Both the position numbers and the translations under genes were made by a program. Below the pieces are notes generated by a model. It was not told the origin of the DNA and searched no databases. It saw only the letters and a list, made by a program, of their open reading frames with translations. A stretch of DNA of 64,000 nucleotides from Planobispora rosea (GTDB lineage: Bacteria; Actinomycetota; Actinomycetes; Streptosporangiales; Streptosporangiaceae), in the NCBI RefSeq assembly GCF_014648175.1, contig NZ_BMQP01000002.1, positions 1 through 64,000 on the forward strand, given 5' to 3'. Below, piece after piece: positions 18,720 to 27,394 of this stretch (position 1 is the first letter of the stretch; each line of letters begins with the position of its first letter).

Positions 18720-21077
18720 ATGTTAAAGCTCAGAAGCCTTTTATCCGTCCTTACGATCCTCTTGGTCGCCGGACCCATCTGGCTGATCAATCCCACAGCG
18801 GCCAGCGCCGACTGGGCTCACGACAAGTGCTCCTATATCACTATGCGGGAGAAGGTGATCGGCGACAGTCCTTACATCAAGCTCACCGGGGAGGAGAGGT
18901 ACCGGGTGGGCAACAACGATGAGGAAGTGACCGAGACGCTGACCTTCACGAAAGGAGTCCAGGCAACGGCGGGATGGCACTACAAGGGTTCGGCGGAGCT
19001 CTCCTTCGGGAAAGTCCTCGAACTCGGCGGCGAGGCCGGCTACCAGGACATCGAGACCCTGAACGACACCTTCACCCGCACTGTCCCGGTCAAGACCGCG
19101 AAGGGACAGTTCAAGATCGCTCAGCAGTATGCGCTGATGCAGGTGAGGAACGTCTATCGCCAGTGGGTCACGCCATCGGGATACCTGTGCGGGAACACCC
19201 TGATAGCAACGGCCGCGTTCCCGGACAGCGCCGGTGTCTGCGTGTGGGAAGAGGGCAAGGACCCGCATAGCGTGTGCAGGCACTGGCAGTTCACCTACGG
19301 CGGTGGCGGCGGACCGGCGCCCGGCGGGACCACGCCTCCCCAGCCCCCGGCTCCCCAGCCCGTGACCTCCGTCCACGGCCTGGCCGACGGCACGGTGCTG
19401 GCCACCACCGACACCAAGCGCATCTACAAGATGGTCGGCGGAGCGCCCGTCTGGCAGGCGACCTGCGCGGACAACATCTGCCAGCCGCAGTCGCGGCCCA
19501 CCACCCAAGCGGTGATCAACGCCGGACCCGCCACGCCGCGCAACGGTTCCACAGCCGTGGACCAGCGGGGCCGGATCTACCTGTTCGTCGGCGGCGCGCC
19601 TCTGTGGCAGGACGCCTGCGCCGCACCCGTGAACTGCGGCAACCCGGTGAAGGTGTCGGACTGGTCGATCGACGCCCGTGAGCACATGAACCAGCGTCCC
19701 GCCGACGGCCATCTCGTCCAGGCCAAGGCCGGGAGTATCGATCTTCCCGTAGCGGTGACGGTGGGCGGCGCGCTCATCCCGTTCGCCAATCCGCAGGAGG
19801 TCGTCGACTCCGGTTACGGCGGTGACTGGGCCTCCCGGGTGGTCGCGATCAGCGCCCACAGCTACCAGTTGCTGGGCTTCGACCCCGCTAACAACACCTT
19901 GATCCAGGGCTCGTCCGGAGGGGTGTCCACCCCGGTGGCGATGGTCGTGGGCGGCGCGATCATCCCGTTCGCCAGCGAGCAGGAAGTGATCGACGTCGGC
20001 TACGGCGCGAACTGGCGGAGCCTGGTCCGCGGCGTCCCGGCCCGGGTGTTCAACGCCCGCTCACGCATCCCGGCTGACATGACCCTGGTCCAGGGCACCG
20101 GAGGCGGGGCCTCCACTCCCGTCGCCCAGGTCGTCGGCGGCGCCCGGATCAATTTCGCCAACCCGCAGGAGGTCATCGACGCCGGCTATGGCAACGACTG
20201 GGGTTCCAAGGTCAGGGCCATCCCCATCAGGGCGTTCAACGAGATGCGTGCCGACATCCCCGACGACGGCACCCTGGTGCAGGGACCGGGAACCGCGGTG
20301 GCGCGCATCGTCGGCGGCGCGCGGGTGGAATTCGCCAACCCGCAGGAGGTCATCGACTCCGGCCACGGCCACGACTGGGGCCGCCTCGTCCGTGCCATTC
20401 CGGCGCGCGCGTTCAAAGCGCTGCCGACGAAGATCGTCGACGGGACGCGGCTCGGAAAGGCGGGCTCGTCCAGTCAGGGCGGAATCATCGGCGGCGCGAA
20501 GGTCCCGTTCCACAGCATGGCCGAGCTGGAAGCCGCCGGATACGGCCCCAGACCGACGCAGGTCATCCCGGTCCGCGTCTGGGACGCCCTGCCCACCCAG
20601 ATCGCCGACGGCACCCGCATCGCCAAAGCCGGCGCCACATCCGAAGCCGCCATCGTCGGCGGAGCCAAGGTCGAGTTCCACACCATGGACGAACTCATCG
20701 CCTCCGGCTACAAAGACGAGCCACGCCAGGTCATCCCGGCCCGTGTCTGGGACGCCCTGACCAAACAGATCACCGACGGCACCCGCATCGCCAAAGCCGG
20801 CGCCACATCCGAGGCGGCGATCGTGGGCAGGGCCCGGATCGACTTCCACACCATGGACGAGCTGCGGGCGGCCGGTTACGGCGGCAAGCTCCGCCAGGTC
20901 ATCCCGGCCCGCGTCTGGGACGACCTGACCACCCAGATCGCCGACGGCACCTACGTCAAGTCTCCCGACTCGGCCGAGGTGTGGCTGGTCAACGGCGGGC
21001 GTAGAACGCCGACGAGCCAGTCCGCCGGGGCGCAGGTGATTCCCGTCCGCGTCCTGGATGCGATCCCTCTGGACTGA
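18720..21077 (+). CDS. Large secreted protein: beta-rich N-terminal domain plus ten tandem repeats
   Basis: 785 aa. A signal peptide ends at TAASA/DW (residue 30). Residues 31-190 form a Cys-containing domain whose core (ETLTFTKGVQATAGWHYKG, then SAELSFGKVLELGGEAGY) alternates polar and apolar residues like the membrane hairpin of aerolysin-type proteins. A Gly/Pro linker (193-213) follows. From about 218 to the end there are ten repeats of 45-60 residues with the pattern DGT-x-V...VGGA-(K/R)-V-x-F...Q-V-I-P-x-R-V-x-DAL; repeats 8 and 9 are nearly identical at DNA level with a 168-base period. AGGAAG precedes the ATG. No function is known to me. Confidence 0.85.
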   Translation: MLKLRSLLSVLTILLVAGPIWLINPTAASADWAHDKCSYITMREKVIGDSPYIKLTGEERYRVGNNDEEVTETLTFTKGVQATAGWHYKGSAELSFGKVLELGGEAGYQDIETLNDTFTRTVPVKTAKGQFKIAQQYALMQVRNVYRQWVTPSGYLCGNTLIATAAFPDSAGVCVWEEGKDPHSVCRHWQFTYGGGGGPAPGGTTPPQPPAPQPVTSVHGLADGTVLATTDTKRIYKMVGGAPVWQATCADNICQPQSRPTTQAVINAGPATPRNGSTAVDQRGRIYLFVGGAPLWQDACAAPVNCGNPVKVSDWSIDAREHMNQRPADGHLVQAKAGSIDLPVAVTVGGALIPFANPQEVVDSGYGGDWASRVVAISAHSYQLLGFDPANNTLIQGSSGGVSTPVAMVVGGAIIPFASEQEVIDVGYGANWRSLVRGVPARVFNARSRIPADMTLVQGTGGGASTPVAQVVGGARINFANPQEVIDAGYGNDWGSKVRAIPIRAFNEMRADIPDDGTLVQGPGTAVARIVGGARVEFANPQEVIDSGHGHDWGRLVRAIPARAFKALPTKIVDGTRLGKAGSSSQGGIIGGAKVPFHSMAELEAAGYGPRPTQVIPVRVWDALPTQIADGTRIAKAGATSEAAIVGGAKVEFHTMDELIASGYKDEPRQVIPARVWDALTKQITDGTRIAKAGATSEAAIVGRARIDFHTMDELRAAGYGGKLRQVIPARVWDDLTTQIADGTYVKSPDSAEVWLVNGGRRTPTSQSAGAQVIPVRVLDAIPLD
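20607..20940 (+). repeat. 168-base near-identical tandem repeat inside the secreted protein gene
   Basis: GACGGCACCCGCATCGCCAA and the following bases occur at 20607 and again at 20775, exactly 56 codons apart. This marks recent expansion of the repeat domain; the other units have diverged. Confidence 0.8.
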
Positions 21078-21092
21078 GGTCAGGTGCAGGAA

Positions 21093-21122
21093 GCGCCCGG
21101 CCTCCTCATCGGGGCCGGGCGC
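21093..21122 (+). terminator. Hairpin terminator
   Basis: GCGCCCGGCC and GGCCGGGCGC form a perfect 10-base stem around a 10-base loop, 15 bases after the repeat-protein stop. There is no T-run, as is usual in actinomycetes. Confidence 0.7.
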
Positions 21123-21508
21123 ATCGCCCGCGTTCCGCAGTCCGTAGGTACACGGGATCGGGGCTTCATCCAAGGCCAGGGAGTTGAGGCTCTCGTGGTG
21201 CCGGCGAGCCGTAGTTCTCAGGACGTGAGGACGGAGATCCAGTAGAACGGTGATCCTCCACAACCGCCGCCGGAGAACCGGATCTCCGTTGACGGCCTCG
21301 CTGACCGCTCTGCCGGTCGTGACGCCCGGAGTGCGCCCCGGGGCCTACCGCATCGTCTCCTTCGACGGCTGCAGCTCGCTCAAGGCGCCCGCCACCACCC
21401 GGTCAAGCAGCGGGTAAGGAGCGCGCAACCGGCTGCGGATATCCCTGGACGACCGGGACCCGCCGGGCTCCGGGCATCCGGCATCGAGCGACATCAAGGG
21501 CGAGGGAC
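21123..21508. other. Non-coding region, possible gene remnant
   Basis: About 390 bases. Plus-strand bases around 21295-21417 can be read as a short protein-like segment (ALPVVTPGVRPGAYRIVSFD) ending at a TAA, without a start or ribosome site. This could be a remnant, but I cannot name a parent. The right end carries the ribosome site of the next small gene. Confidence 0.25.
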
Positions 21509-21691
21509 ATGGGACGCACTTCTCGGGTCATCATCACCGCCGCCGTCGGGCTTCTCGCGGCCGGCGCCGTGGCCGGTGCCGCTCTGGGCGGTCTGAACTG
21601 GCCTTTCGCCCTGCTGCTGGCTTCCGCCGGGACCGTGTGGATCGTCGATCTCCTGAAGGTCCGCCCGTCGGCGGACGGCGAGGAGTCCTGA
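21509..21691 (+). CDS. Small two-helix membrane protein
   Basis: 60 aa. Two hydrophobic helices (VIITAAVGLLAAGAVAGAAL and WPFALLLASAGTVWIVDLLK) and a short acidic tail. The GGGCGAGGGAC sequence just before the ATG is a good ribosome site. Convergent with the Lrp gene. No family recognised. Confidence 0.6.
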   Translation: MGRTSRVIITAAVGLLAAGAVAGAALGGLNWPFALLLASAGTVWIVDLLKVRPSADGEES

Positions 21692-21711
21692 ATGCCAGGA
21701 CGGGGACGGGC

Positions 21712-22164
21712 TCACAGCGGCAGTACGCCGCCGGGCTTGATGGCCTTCATGGCGATCTGGGAGGTGAGCTTGTCCAGGCCGGGCAGGCGGCCGAGCTTCT
21801 CCAGGCAGAGCTGGCTGTAGGCCTCCATGTCGGGCACCGCGACCCGCAGCACGTAGTCGGGGCGGCCGAACATGCGCAGGCACTCGACGACGTCGTCGAT
21901 CCCCATCACGGCCTCCTCGAAGGCGGTGACGGTCTCCGCGTCCTGGCCCTCCAGCTCGACGTAGGCCAGGACCTGGAATCCGCGGCCGACCGCGGCCGGG
22001 TCGACCACGGCCCGGTAGCCGCGGATCACCCCCGTCTCCTCCAGGTTGCGGACCCGGCGCAGGCACGGGGAGGGCGTGAGCCGTACCCGCTCGGCCAGTT
22101 CCTGGTTGCTCAGCCGCCCCTCCGCCTGGAGGAGACCGAGAATTGCGCGATCCGTGGCATCCAT
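21712..22164 (-). CDS. Lrp/AsnC-family transcriptional regulator
   Basis: 150 aa. The N-terminal helix-turn-helix (LSNQELAERVRLTPSPCLRR) is joined to an Lrp-type RAM effector domain (about 65-150: VLAYVELEGQDAETVTAFEE, then GRPDYVLRVAVPDMEAY). Divergent from the indolepyruvate ferredoxin oxidoreductase gene with about 110 bp between, the standard arrangement for an amino-acid-responsive regulator of that enzyme. Aromatic or branched amino acids are the likely effectors. The start at MDATDR matches the family N-terminus although its ribosome site is weak. Confidence 0.93.
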   Translation of the reverse strand: MDATDRAILGLLQAEGRLSNQELAERVRLTPSPCLRRVRNLEETGVIRGYRAVVDPAAVGRGFQVLAYVELEGQDAETVTAFEEAVMGIDDVVECLRMFGRPDYVLRVAVPDMEAYSQLCLEKLGRLPGLDKLTSQIAMKAIKPGGVLPL

Positions 22165-22277
22165 GGCAGCGAATGCTAACCCACTGGTCAGACGCCATAA
22201 ACATTGACATCGGATACCAGTCACTCTGACATAACCTTGCGGCAATCCAAGCGGGACCGACAGACGGGACCACGAGT

Positions 22278-25200
22278 ATGACGATCTTCGCCGACGCCCG
22301 CGAGATCTCTCCCGACGACCGGTATCTCCTCGACGGAGGCCAGGTCTTCATGAACGGCACGCAGGCCCTGGTCCGGGTGATCCTCGACCAGATGCGCGCC
22401 GACCGCCGCGCCGGGCTCGACACCGGCACGATGGTGTCCGGCTACCCCGGTTCGCCGCTGGGCGGTTTCGACCTGGAACTGGCCCGCGCCCGCGCGCACA
22501 CCGAGCCGCTCGACGTCGTGCACCGCCCCGGCCAGAACGAGGAGCTGGGCGCCACCGCCGTCTGGGGCAGCCAGCTCGTTCCCACGCTCCCCCGGCCGCG
22601 CAAGGCCGGCGTGCTGGGCGTCTGGTACGGCAAGGCCCCCGGCGTGGACCGCGCGGCCGACGCCTTCCGGCACGGCAACTTCGCCGGCGCCCACCCCCTG
22701 GGCGGCCTGGTCGCCTTCTGCGGCGACGACCCGACGTGCAAGTCCTCCACGCTCCCCTCCGCCACCGAGAGCGCACTCGCCGCGCTCGGCATGCCGATCG
22801 TCCACCCTGGCAGCGTCCAGGAACTGCTCGACCTGGGCCGCCATGCGATCGCGGCGTCCCGGGCGAGCGGTCTGTGGGTCGCGGTGAAGGCCGTCTCCAA
22901 CGTCGTGGACGGCACCGGCACCGTGAGCGTCGGGCATGACCGGGTCGTCCCGGTCATGCCCGGCGCCGGCTACACCGTCGAGTACGAAGGCCGGCCGTAC
23001 CGGCACATGCCCAACGCCACCCTGCTCACCCCGTGGTCGCTGGAGATGGAGCGGACCCTCGTGGGCCCGCGCACCGAGCTGGCCCGCGCCTACGCCCGCG
23101 AGAACGGCCTCAACCGGATCACCGCCGACCCGCCGGGCGCCTGGCTCGGCATCGTCGCCTCCGGCACCGTCTACCACGACGTGCGCGAGGGCTTCCGCAA
23201 GCTCGGCATCACGCCGGAGGAGGCCGGCGTCCGCCTGCTGAAGATCGGCATGCTCTGGCCGCTGGAGCCGGAGATCGTCCGGACCTTCGCCCGCGGCCTG
23301 GAGGAGATCCTGGTCGTGGAGGAGAAGGCGCCGCTGCTGGAGACCCTGGTCAAGGACGTCCTGTACGGCACCGCCGACGCCCCGCGCGTGCTGGGCAAGC
23401 TCGACGAGAACGGCGCCCGGCTGATCCCGCAGGCCGGGGGCGTGGACGCCGACCTGGCGGCCAAGGCCGTCGCCTTCCGGCTGCGCCGCAAGGGCATCGC
23501 GGCCGACCGGGGCTCCTCCGACCTCGGTGACCGGGTCACCAGGAACCTGGCCGTCATCTCCCGCCCGGAACCGCTGAAGCTGCTCACCGCCCAGCGCACC
23601 CCGTTCTTCTGCTCCGGATGCCCGCACAACCGCTCCACCGCCGTCCCGGACGGCGCGCCGGTCGGCGCCGGGATCGGCTGCCACACCATGGTGGTGATCA
23701 ACACCGAGGGCAAGGGCACGCTCACCGGCCTGACCCAGATGGGCGGCGAGGGCACCCAGTGGATCGGCCAGGCGCCGTTCACCGACACCCCGCACATCTT
23801 CCAGAACCTCGGCGACGGCACCTTCCACCACTCCGGCTCGCTCGCGATCCGGGCCGCGGTCGGCGCGGGCGTCAACATCACCTACAAGCTCCTCTACAAC
23901 AGCGCGGTCGCCATGACCGGCGGGCAGACGATCCAGCCGTCCCTGGCGGTGGCCGACCTGACCCGCTGGCTGGAGGTCGAGGGCGTGCGCCGGGTGATCG
24001 TCACCACCGACGAGCCCCAGCGGTACCGGGGCGTCAAGCTCGCCGCGATCGCCGAGGTGCGCGACCGGAGCGCGCTGGAGGACGCCCAGCGCGAGCTGGC
24101 CGCGATCCCCGGCGTGACCGTGCTGGTCCACGACCAGCAGTGCGCGGCCGAGAAGCGGCGGCTGCGCAAGAAGGGCGCGCTGCCCGACCCGGTCAGGCGG
24201 GTGGCGATCAACCAGCGGGTCTGCGAGGGCTGCGGCGACTGCGCGAAGAAGTCCGAGTGCCTGTCGGTGCTGCCGGTGGAGACCGAGTTCGGCCGCAAGA
24301 CCGAGATCCACCAGTCGTCCTGCAACAAGGACTACTCCTGCGTGGAGGGCGACTGCCCGTCCTTCGTCACCGTGGTCCCGGGCAAGGCGAAGAAGACCGG
24401 GAAGACCGGGAAGACCGGGAAGGCGGCCGGGCGCGCCGTACCGGCTCCCCCGCAGATGTCCTCGCCGGAGCTCCTGCGGCCGGGGACGGACGGCTCGACG
24501 ATCCGGCTGGTCGGCATCGGCGGGACCGGCGTGGTGTCGGTCGCGCAGATCCTGGGCACCGCCGCGCTGATCGACGGCAAGCAGTCCCGCGGGCTCGACC
24601 AGACGGGCCTGGCGCAGAAGGGCGGCACGGTCGTCTCCGACATCCTGATCTTCGAGGGGGACGACGACCGGACCGGGCAGGCCAGCGCCGCCAGCGTCGA
24701 CGCCTACCTGGCGCTGGACCTGATCGGCGCCACCGATCCCAAGCACCTGCGCACCGCCGACCGCGACCGGACCGTCGCCGTGGTCTCCACGAGCCTGGTC
24801 CCGACCGGTTCCATGGTGCTCGACCCGGCCACGCACCTGACCGAGCCGAGCTCGCCGATCGGCGCGCTGGAGGCGCGGACCCGCCGCGAGCTGAACGTCT
24901 ACCTCGACGCCGAGGGGCTGTCCCAGGCGCTGTTCGGCGACCACATGCCGGCCAACACGATCGTGGTCGGCGCGGCCTGGCAGCGCGGGCTCATCCCGCT
25001 CAGCCTCCAGGCGATCGAGCAGGCCATCCGGGCGGGCGGCGGGAAGTCCGCCGAGAAGACCGTGGCCGCCTTCCACTGGGGCCGCGCGGTCGTGGCCGCC
25101 CCCGAGGCCGTGGCGGCGGCGACCGGCTCGCCCGAGGCCCCGGCCCCGCGCCCGGAGGGCGAGATCCTGCGGCTGATCGAGTCGGTGGGCGCGGCCGAGG

Positions 25201-25838
25201 GCGGCGAGCTGCGCCGCCTGCTCGAGATCCGGATCCCGGATCTGGCCGCCTACCAGGACCTGCGCTACGCCGCCCGGTACGCCGACGCGGTCCGCGCGGT
25301 GCTCGCCCGGGAGCTGCCGGACGGCCGTCCCGCCGCCGGAGTCCCGATCACCGAGGCCTACGCCCGGCAGCTGCACCGGCTGATGACCTACAAGGACGAG
25401 TACGAGGTCGCGCGCCTCCACCTGGACCCGGCCGAGCGCGCCAGGATCGCCGCCGAGTTCGGTCCCGGCGCGAAGATCTCCTACAACCTGCACCCGCCGC
25501 TCCTGCGGGCGCTGGGGATGAAGCGCAAGATCCGCCTGGGCACCTGGTTCGATCCGGCCTTCCGCCTGCTGTACGGCATGCGCCGGGTGCGCGGGACCCG
25601 GCTGGACCCGTTCGGCCTGGCCGGGGTGCGCAGGGTCGAACGCGAACTGGTCGCCGAGTACACCCGTGACGTGCACCGCGCCCTCGACCTGCTCTCCCCG
25701 GAGACCGAGGGGCTGGTCCGCGAGCTGGCCGAGCTGCCCGATCTGGTCCGCGGCTACGAGCACGTGAAGCTGGGCAACGTGGCCGCCTACCGGGAGCGGG
25801 CCGCCGCCCTGCTGGAGCGGCTGGGCTCCGGCCGCTGA
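22278..25838 (+). CDS. Fused indolepyruvate ferredoxin oxidoreductase
   Basis: 1186 aa single-chain enzyme that oxidatively decarboxylates aryl (and perhaps branched) 2-oxo acids to acyl-CoA, reducing ferredoxin. Order: pyrimidine-binding alpha domain (about 1-420; MVSGYPGSPLGGFDLELA), thiamine-diphosphate domain (about 440-640; CSGCPHNRST, then GIGCHTMV), an Fe-S region (about 648-690; VCEGCGDCAKKSECLS and SSCNKDYSCVEGDCPS), then the gamma-like domain (about 745-930; GIGGTGVVSVAQILGTAA) and a C-terminal extension. A nine-base AAGACCGGG triplication encodes KTGKTGKTG in the linker. This fused form is common in actinobacteria. It pairs with the divergent Lrp regulator for amino-acid catabolism. 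Confidence 0.93.
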   Translation: MTIFADAREISPDDRYLLDGGQVFMNGTQALVRVILDQMRADRRAGLDTGTMVSGYPGSPLGGFDLELARARAHTEPLDVVHRPGQNEELGATAVWGSQLVPTLPRPRKAGVLGVWYGKAPGVDRAADAFRHGNFAGAHPLGGLVAFCGDDPTCKSSTLPSATESALAALGMPIVHPGSVQELLDLGRHAIAASRASGLWVAVKAVSNVVDGTGTVSVGHDRVVPVMPGAGYTVEYEGRPYRHMPNATLLTPWSLEMERTLVGPRTELARAYARENGLNRITADPPGAWLGIVASGTVYHDVREGFRKLGITPEEAGVRLLKIGMLWPLEPEIVRTFARGLEEILVVEEKAPLLETLVKDVLYGTADAPRVLGKLDENGARLIPQAGGVDADLAAKAVAFRLRRKGIAADRGSSDLGDRVTRNLAVISRPEPLKLLTAQRTPFFCSGCPHNRSTAVPDGAPVGAGIGCHTMVVINTEGKGTLTGLTQMGGEGTQWIGQAPFTDTPHIFQNLGDGTFHHSGSLAIRAAVGAGVNITYKLLYNSAVAMTGGQTIQPSLAVADLTRWLEVEGVRRVIVTTDEPQRYRGVKLAAIAEVRDRSALEDAQRELAAIPGVTVLVHDQQCAAEKRRLRKKGALPDPVRRVAINQRVCEGCGDCAKKSECLSVLPVETEFGRKTEIHQSSCNKDYSCVEGDCPSFVTVVPGKAKKTGKTGKTGKAAGRAVPAPPQMSSPELLRPGTDGSTIRLVGIGGTGVVSVAQILGTAALIDGKQSRGLDQTGLAQKGGTVVSDILIFEGDDDRTGQASAASVDAYLALDLIGATDPKHLRTADRDRTVAVVSTSLVPTGSMVLDPATHLTEPSSPIGALEARTRRELNVYLDAEGLSQALFGDHMPANTIVVGAAWQRGLIPLSLQAIEQAIRAGGGKSAEKTVAAFHWGRAVVAAPEAVAAATGSPEAPAPRPEGEILRLIESVGAAEGGELRRLLEIRIPDLAAYQDLRYAARYADAVRAVLARELPDGRPAAGVPITEAYARQLHRLMTYKDEYEVARLHLDPAERARIAAEFGPGAKISYNLHPPLLRALGMKRKIRLGTWFDPAFRLLYGMRRVRGTRLDPFGLAGVRRVERELVAEYTRDVHRALDLLSPETEGLVRELAELPDLVRGYEHVKLGNVAAYRERAAALLERLGSGR

Positions 25839-25894
25839 CCCCGCTGGTCCCGGTGGCCCGGGGAGTCCGCGAGGGGGCTTCGCGGACTCCCCGG

Positions 25895-26341
25895 TCAGCC
25901 CGGTGCGGGCGTCTTGGTCCGGTGGTCCTTCAGGTGCAGGTCTCCACCGAGCTTCCGCTGGACGCGCTCCAGCACGGCACGGCTGGACAGCGCGGTCCAC
26001 AGGTGCCCGACCAGGTGCGGGCTGTACTCGGGGGCGGCGTCCATCCACTCGTCCTTGCCCCGCTGGGTGGCGAAGGTGGTGAGGAAGAACTCGCCCATCG
26101 GCGTCGCGCAGTGTCCCTGCCGCAGCTCGGCCGCCTCGATCTGGATCTCCGGCCGGCAGCCGAGCCTGGCCGCCAGCTGCTCGACGGTGAGCGGCGCGTC
26201 CTCCGGCGTCGCGGCGGGTGGTCCGTCCTGCGGTGCCGCCTCGCCGTACCCGTCACCGGCCGGGCCGCCGGAGACCGAGCAGGCCGTGGAGAGCACGACG
26301 GCGAGCACCAGGGTGCCCAGATATCGCGGATGTAGCGTCAC
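25895..26341 (-). CDS. Putative lipoprotein
   Basis: 148 aa. The N-terminus YLGTLVLAVVLSTAC is a lipoprotein signal with the lipobox STAC, followed by a Gly/Pro/Asp linker and a small domain with two more cysteines (LGCRPEIQIEAAELRQGHC). A GTG start is used because no in-frame ATG gives a signal peptide at the N-terminus; the ribosome site is weak. It follows the PfkB kinase by 32 bases on the same strand. Family unknown. Confidence 0.7.
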   Translation of the reverse strand: MTLHPRYLGTLVLAVVLSTACSVSGGPAGDGYGEAAPQDGPPAATPEDAPLTVEQLAARLGCRPEIQIEAAELRQGHCATPMGEFFLTTFATQRGKDEWMDAAPEYSPHLVGHLWTALSSRAVLERVQRKLGGDLHLKDHRTKTPAPG

Positions 26342-26373
26342 ATCACGAGATACGCCGCTCCGCCCCGTGCAGT

Positions 26374-27270
26374 TCAACCCGCCGGGAACCGGTCGAGGAG
26401 GGCCTGCTCGGTGATGGGGTCCTCGTGGGTGCCCGGGACCGTGCAGGCGTGGGCGCCGGCGAGCGCGCCGAGACGCACGCACTCCTCGACCGGGCGGTCC
26501 CGCAGCCTGCCGTACAGGAAGCCGCTGACGAAGGCGTCCCCCGCGCCGTTGCTGTCGGCCACCGGGCCGGGCAGCGGGGTGGCGGGGAAGTGCCGCAGGC
26601 CGCCGGCGTCCAGGACGTGGCAGCCGTCGGCGCCCGCCGTGCAGACGACGGTCTCCGCGCGGCCCCGGTCGCGGATGTCGCGCATGACCTTCTCCCGGCG
26701 CGCGCCGAGGGCGGTCTCCGAGAGGAAGACCAGGCCCGAGGAGTGGGCGAAGTCGCGGTGGTGGTCGTTCTCGCCGTCCCAGTCGTGCAGGTCGGTGGAG
26801 ACGGTGGCGGCGGGCCGCCCCTCCAGATCGGGGTAGACGTGCCGGGAGAAGTCGGTGATCGACACGTGGACGTGCCGGGCGTGGCGGACGGCGTCGAGGT
26901 ACAGCTCGCGCGGGAGCCGCTCCCCCGGCTCGGCGCGCGGGTCGAACAGGGAGGTGCGGCGCCCGTCGGGGCCGACGAGCAGCACGCTGCGCCGGGTGCC
27001 CTGGGGGGCGGGGGCCCAGCCCGCCTCGATGCCCCGCTCGGCGAAGTACCCCCGGATGAACCGGCCCTGGGGATCGTCGCCGACCAGGTCGACGAGCTTC
27101 ACCCGCAGGCCCAGGGCGTGGCAGCCGAGCGCGACGCCGCTGCCGGTGTTGCCGATCCGGTCGATCACCGGGGGCACGGCGTAGGTGTCGGCGTACGGCA
27201 GGGGCAGCACGGGCACGTAGACGGTGGTGTCGACGCCGGTTCCGCCGATCACGACCACATCGTGGGTCAC
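26374..27270 (-). CDS. PfkB/ribokinase-family carbohydrate kinase
   Basis: 298 aa. The N-terminal motif VIGGTGVDTTVYV, sugar-binding segment IGNTGSGVALGCHALGL and C-terminal anion-hole/catalytic signature DSNGAGDAFVSGF identify the ribokinase fold; the Asp of GAGD is the catalytic base. Substrate cannot be told from sequence (ribose, fructose and nucleosides are all possible). The gene lies 124 bases after the LacI regulator on the same strand, so that regulator may control it. GTG start with GGAGAGG somewhat far upstream. Confidence 0.88.
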   Translation of the reverse strand: MTHDVVVIGGTGVDTTVYVPVLPLPYADTYAVPPVIDRIGNTGSGVALGCHALGLRVKLVDLVGDDPQGRFIRGYFAERGIEAGWAPAPQGTRRSVLLVGPDGRRTSLFDPRAEPGERLPRELYLDAVRHARHVHVSITDFSRHVYPDLEGRPAATVSTDLHDWDGENDHHRDFAHSSGLVFLSETALGARREKVMRDIRDRGRAETVVCTAGADGCHVLDAGGLRHFPATPLPGPVADSNGAGDAFVSGFLYGRLRDRPVEECVRLGALAGAHACTVPGTHEDPITEQALLDRFPAG

Positions 27271-27394
27271 TGTTGTCGAGGATCCTCTCCGGGAAGGCGC
27301 GGTCGCCGGCGACCGGCGGCCACGGGTGAACGGTCCGGGAGTCCTCACTCGGGAGTGCTCCCCGGACGGGACGGCGGCCGGGAGGCGGCCGTCG

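Noticed and set aside
22221-26048. A 1,275-codon minus-strand frame opposite the oxidoreductase
   Set aside because: Same antisense effect; repetitive Gly/Val/Leu/Asp composition and no start signal.
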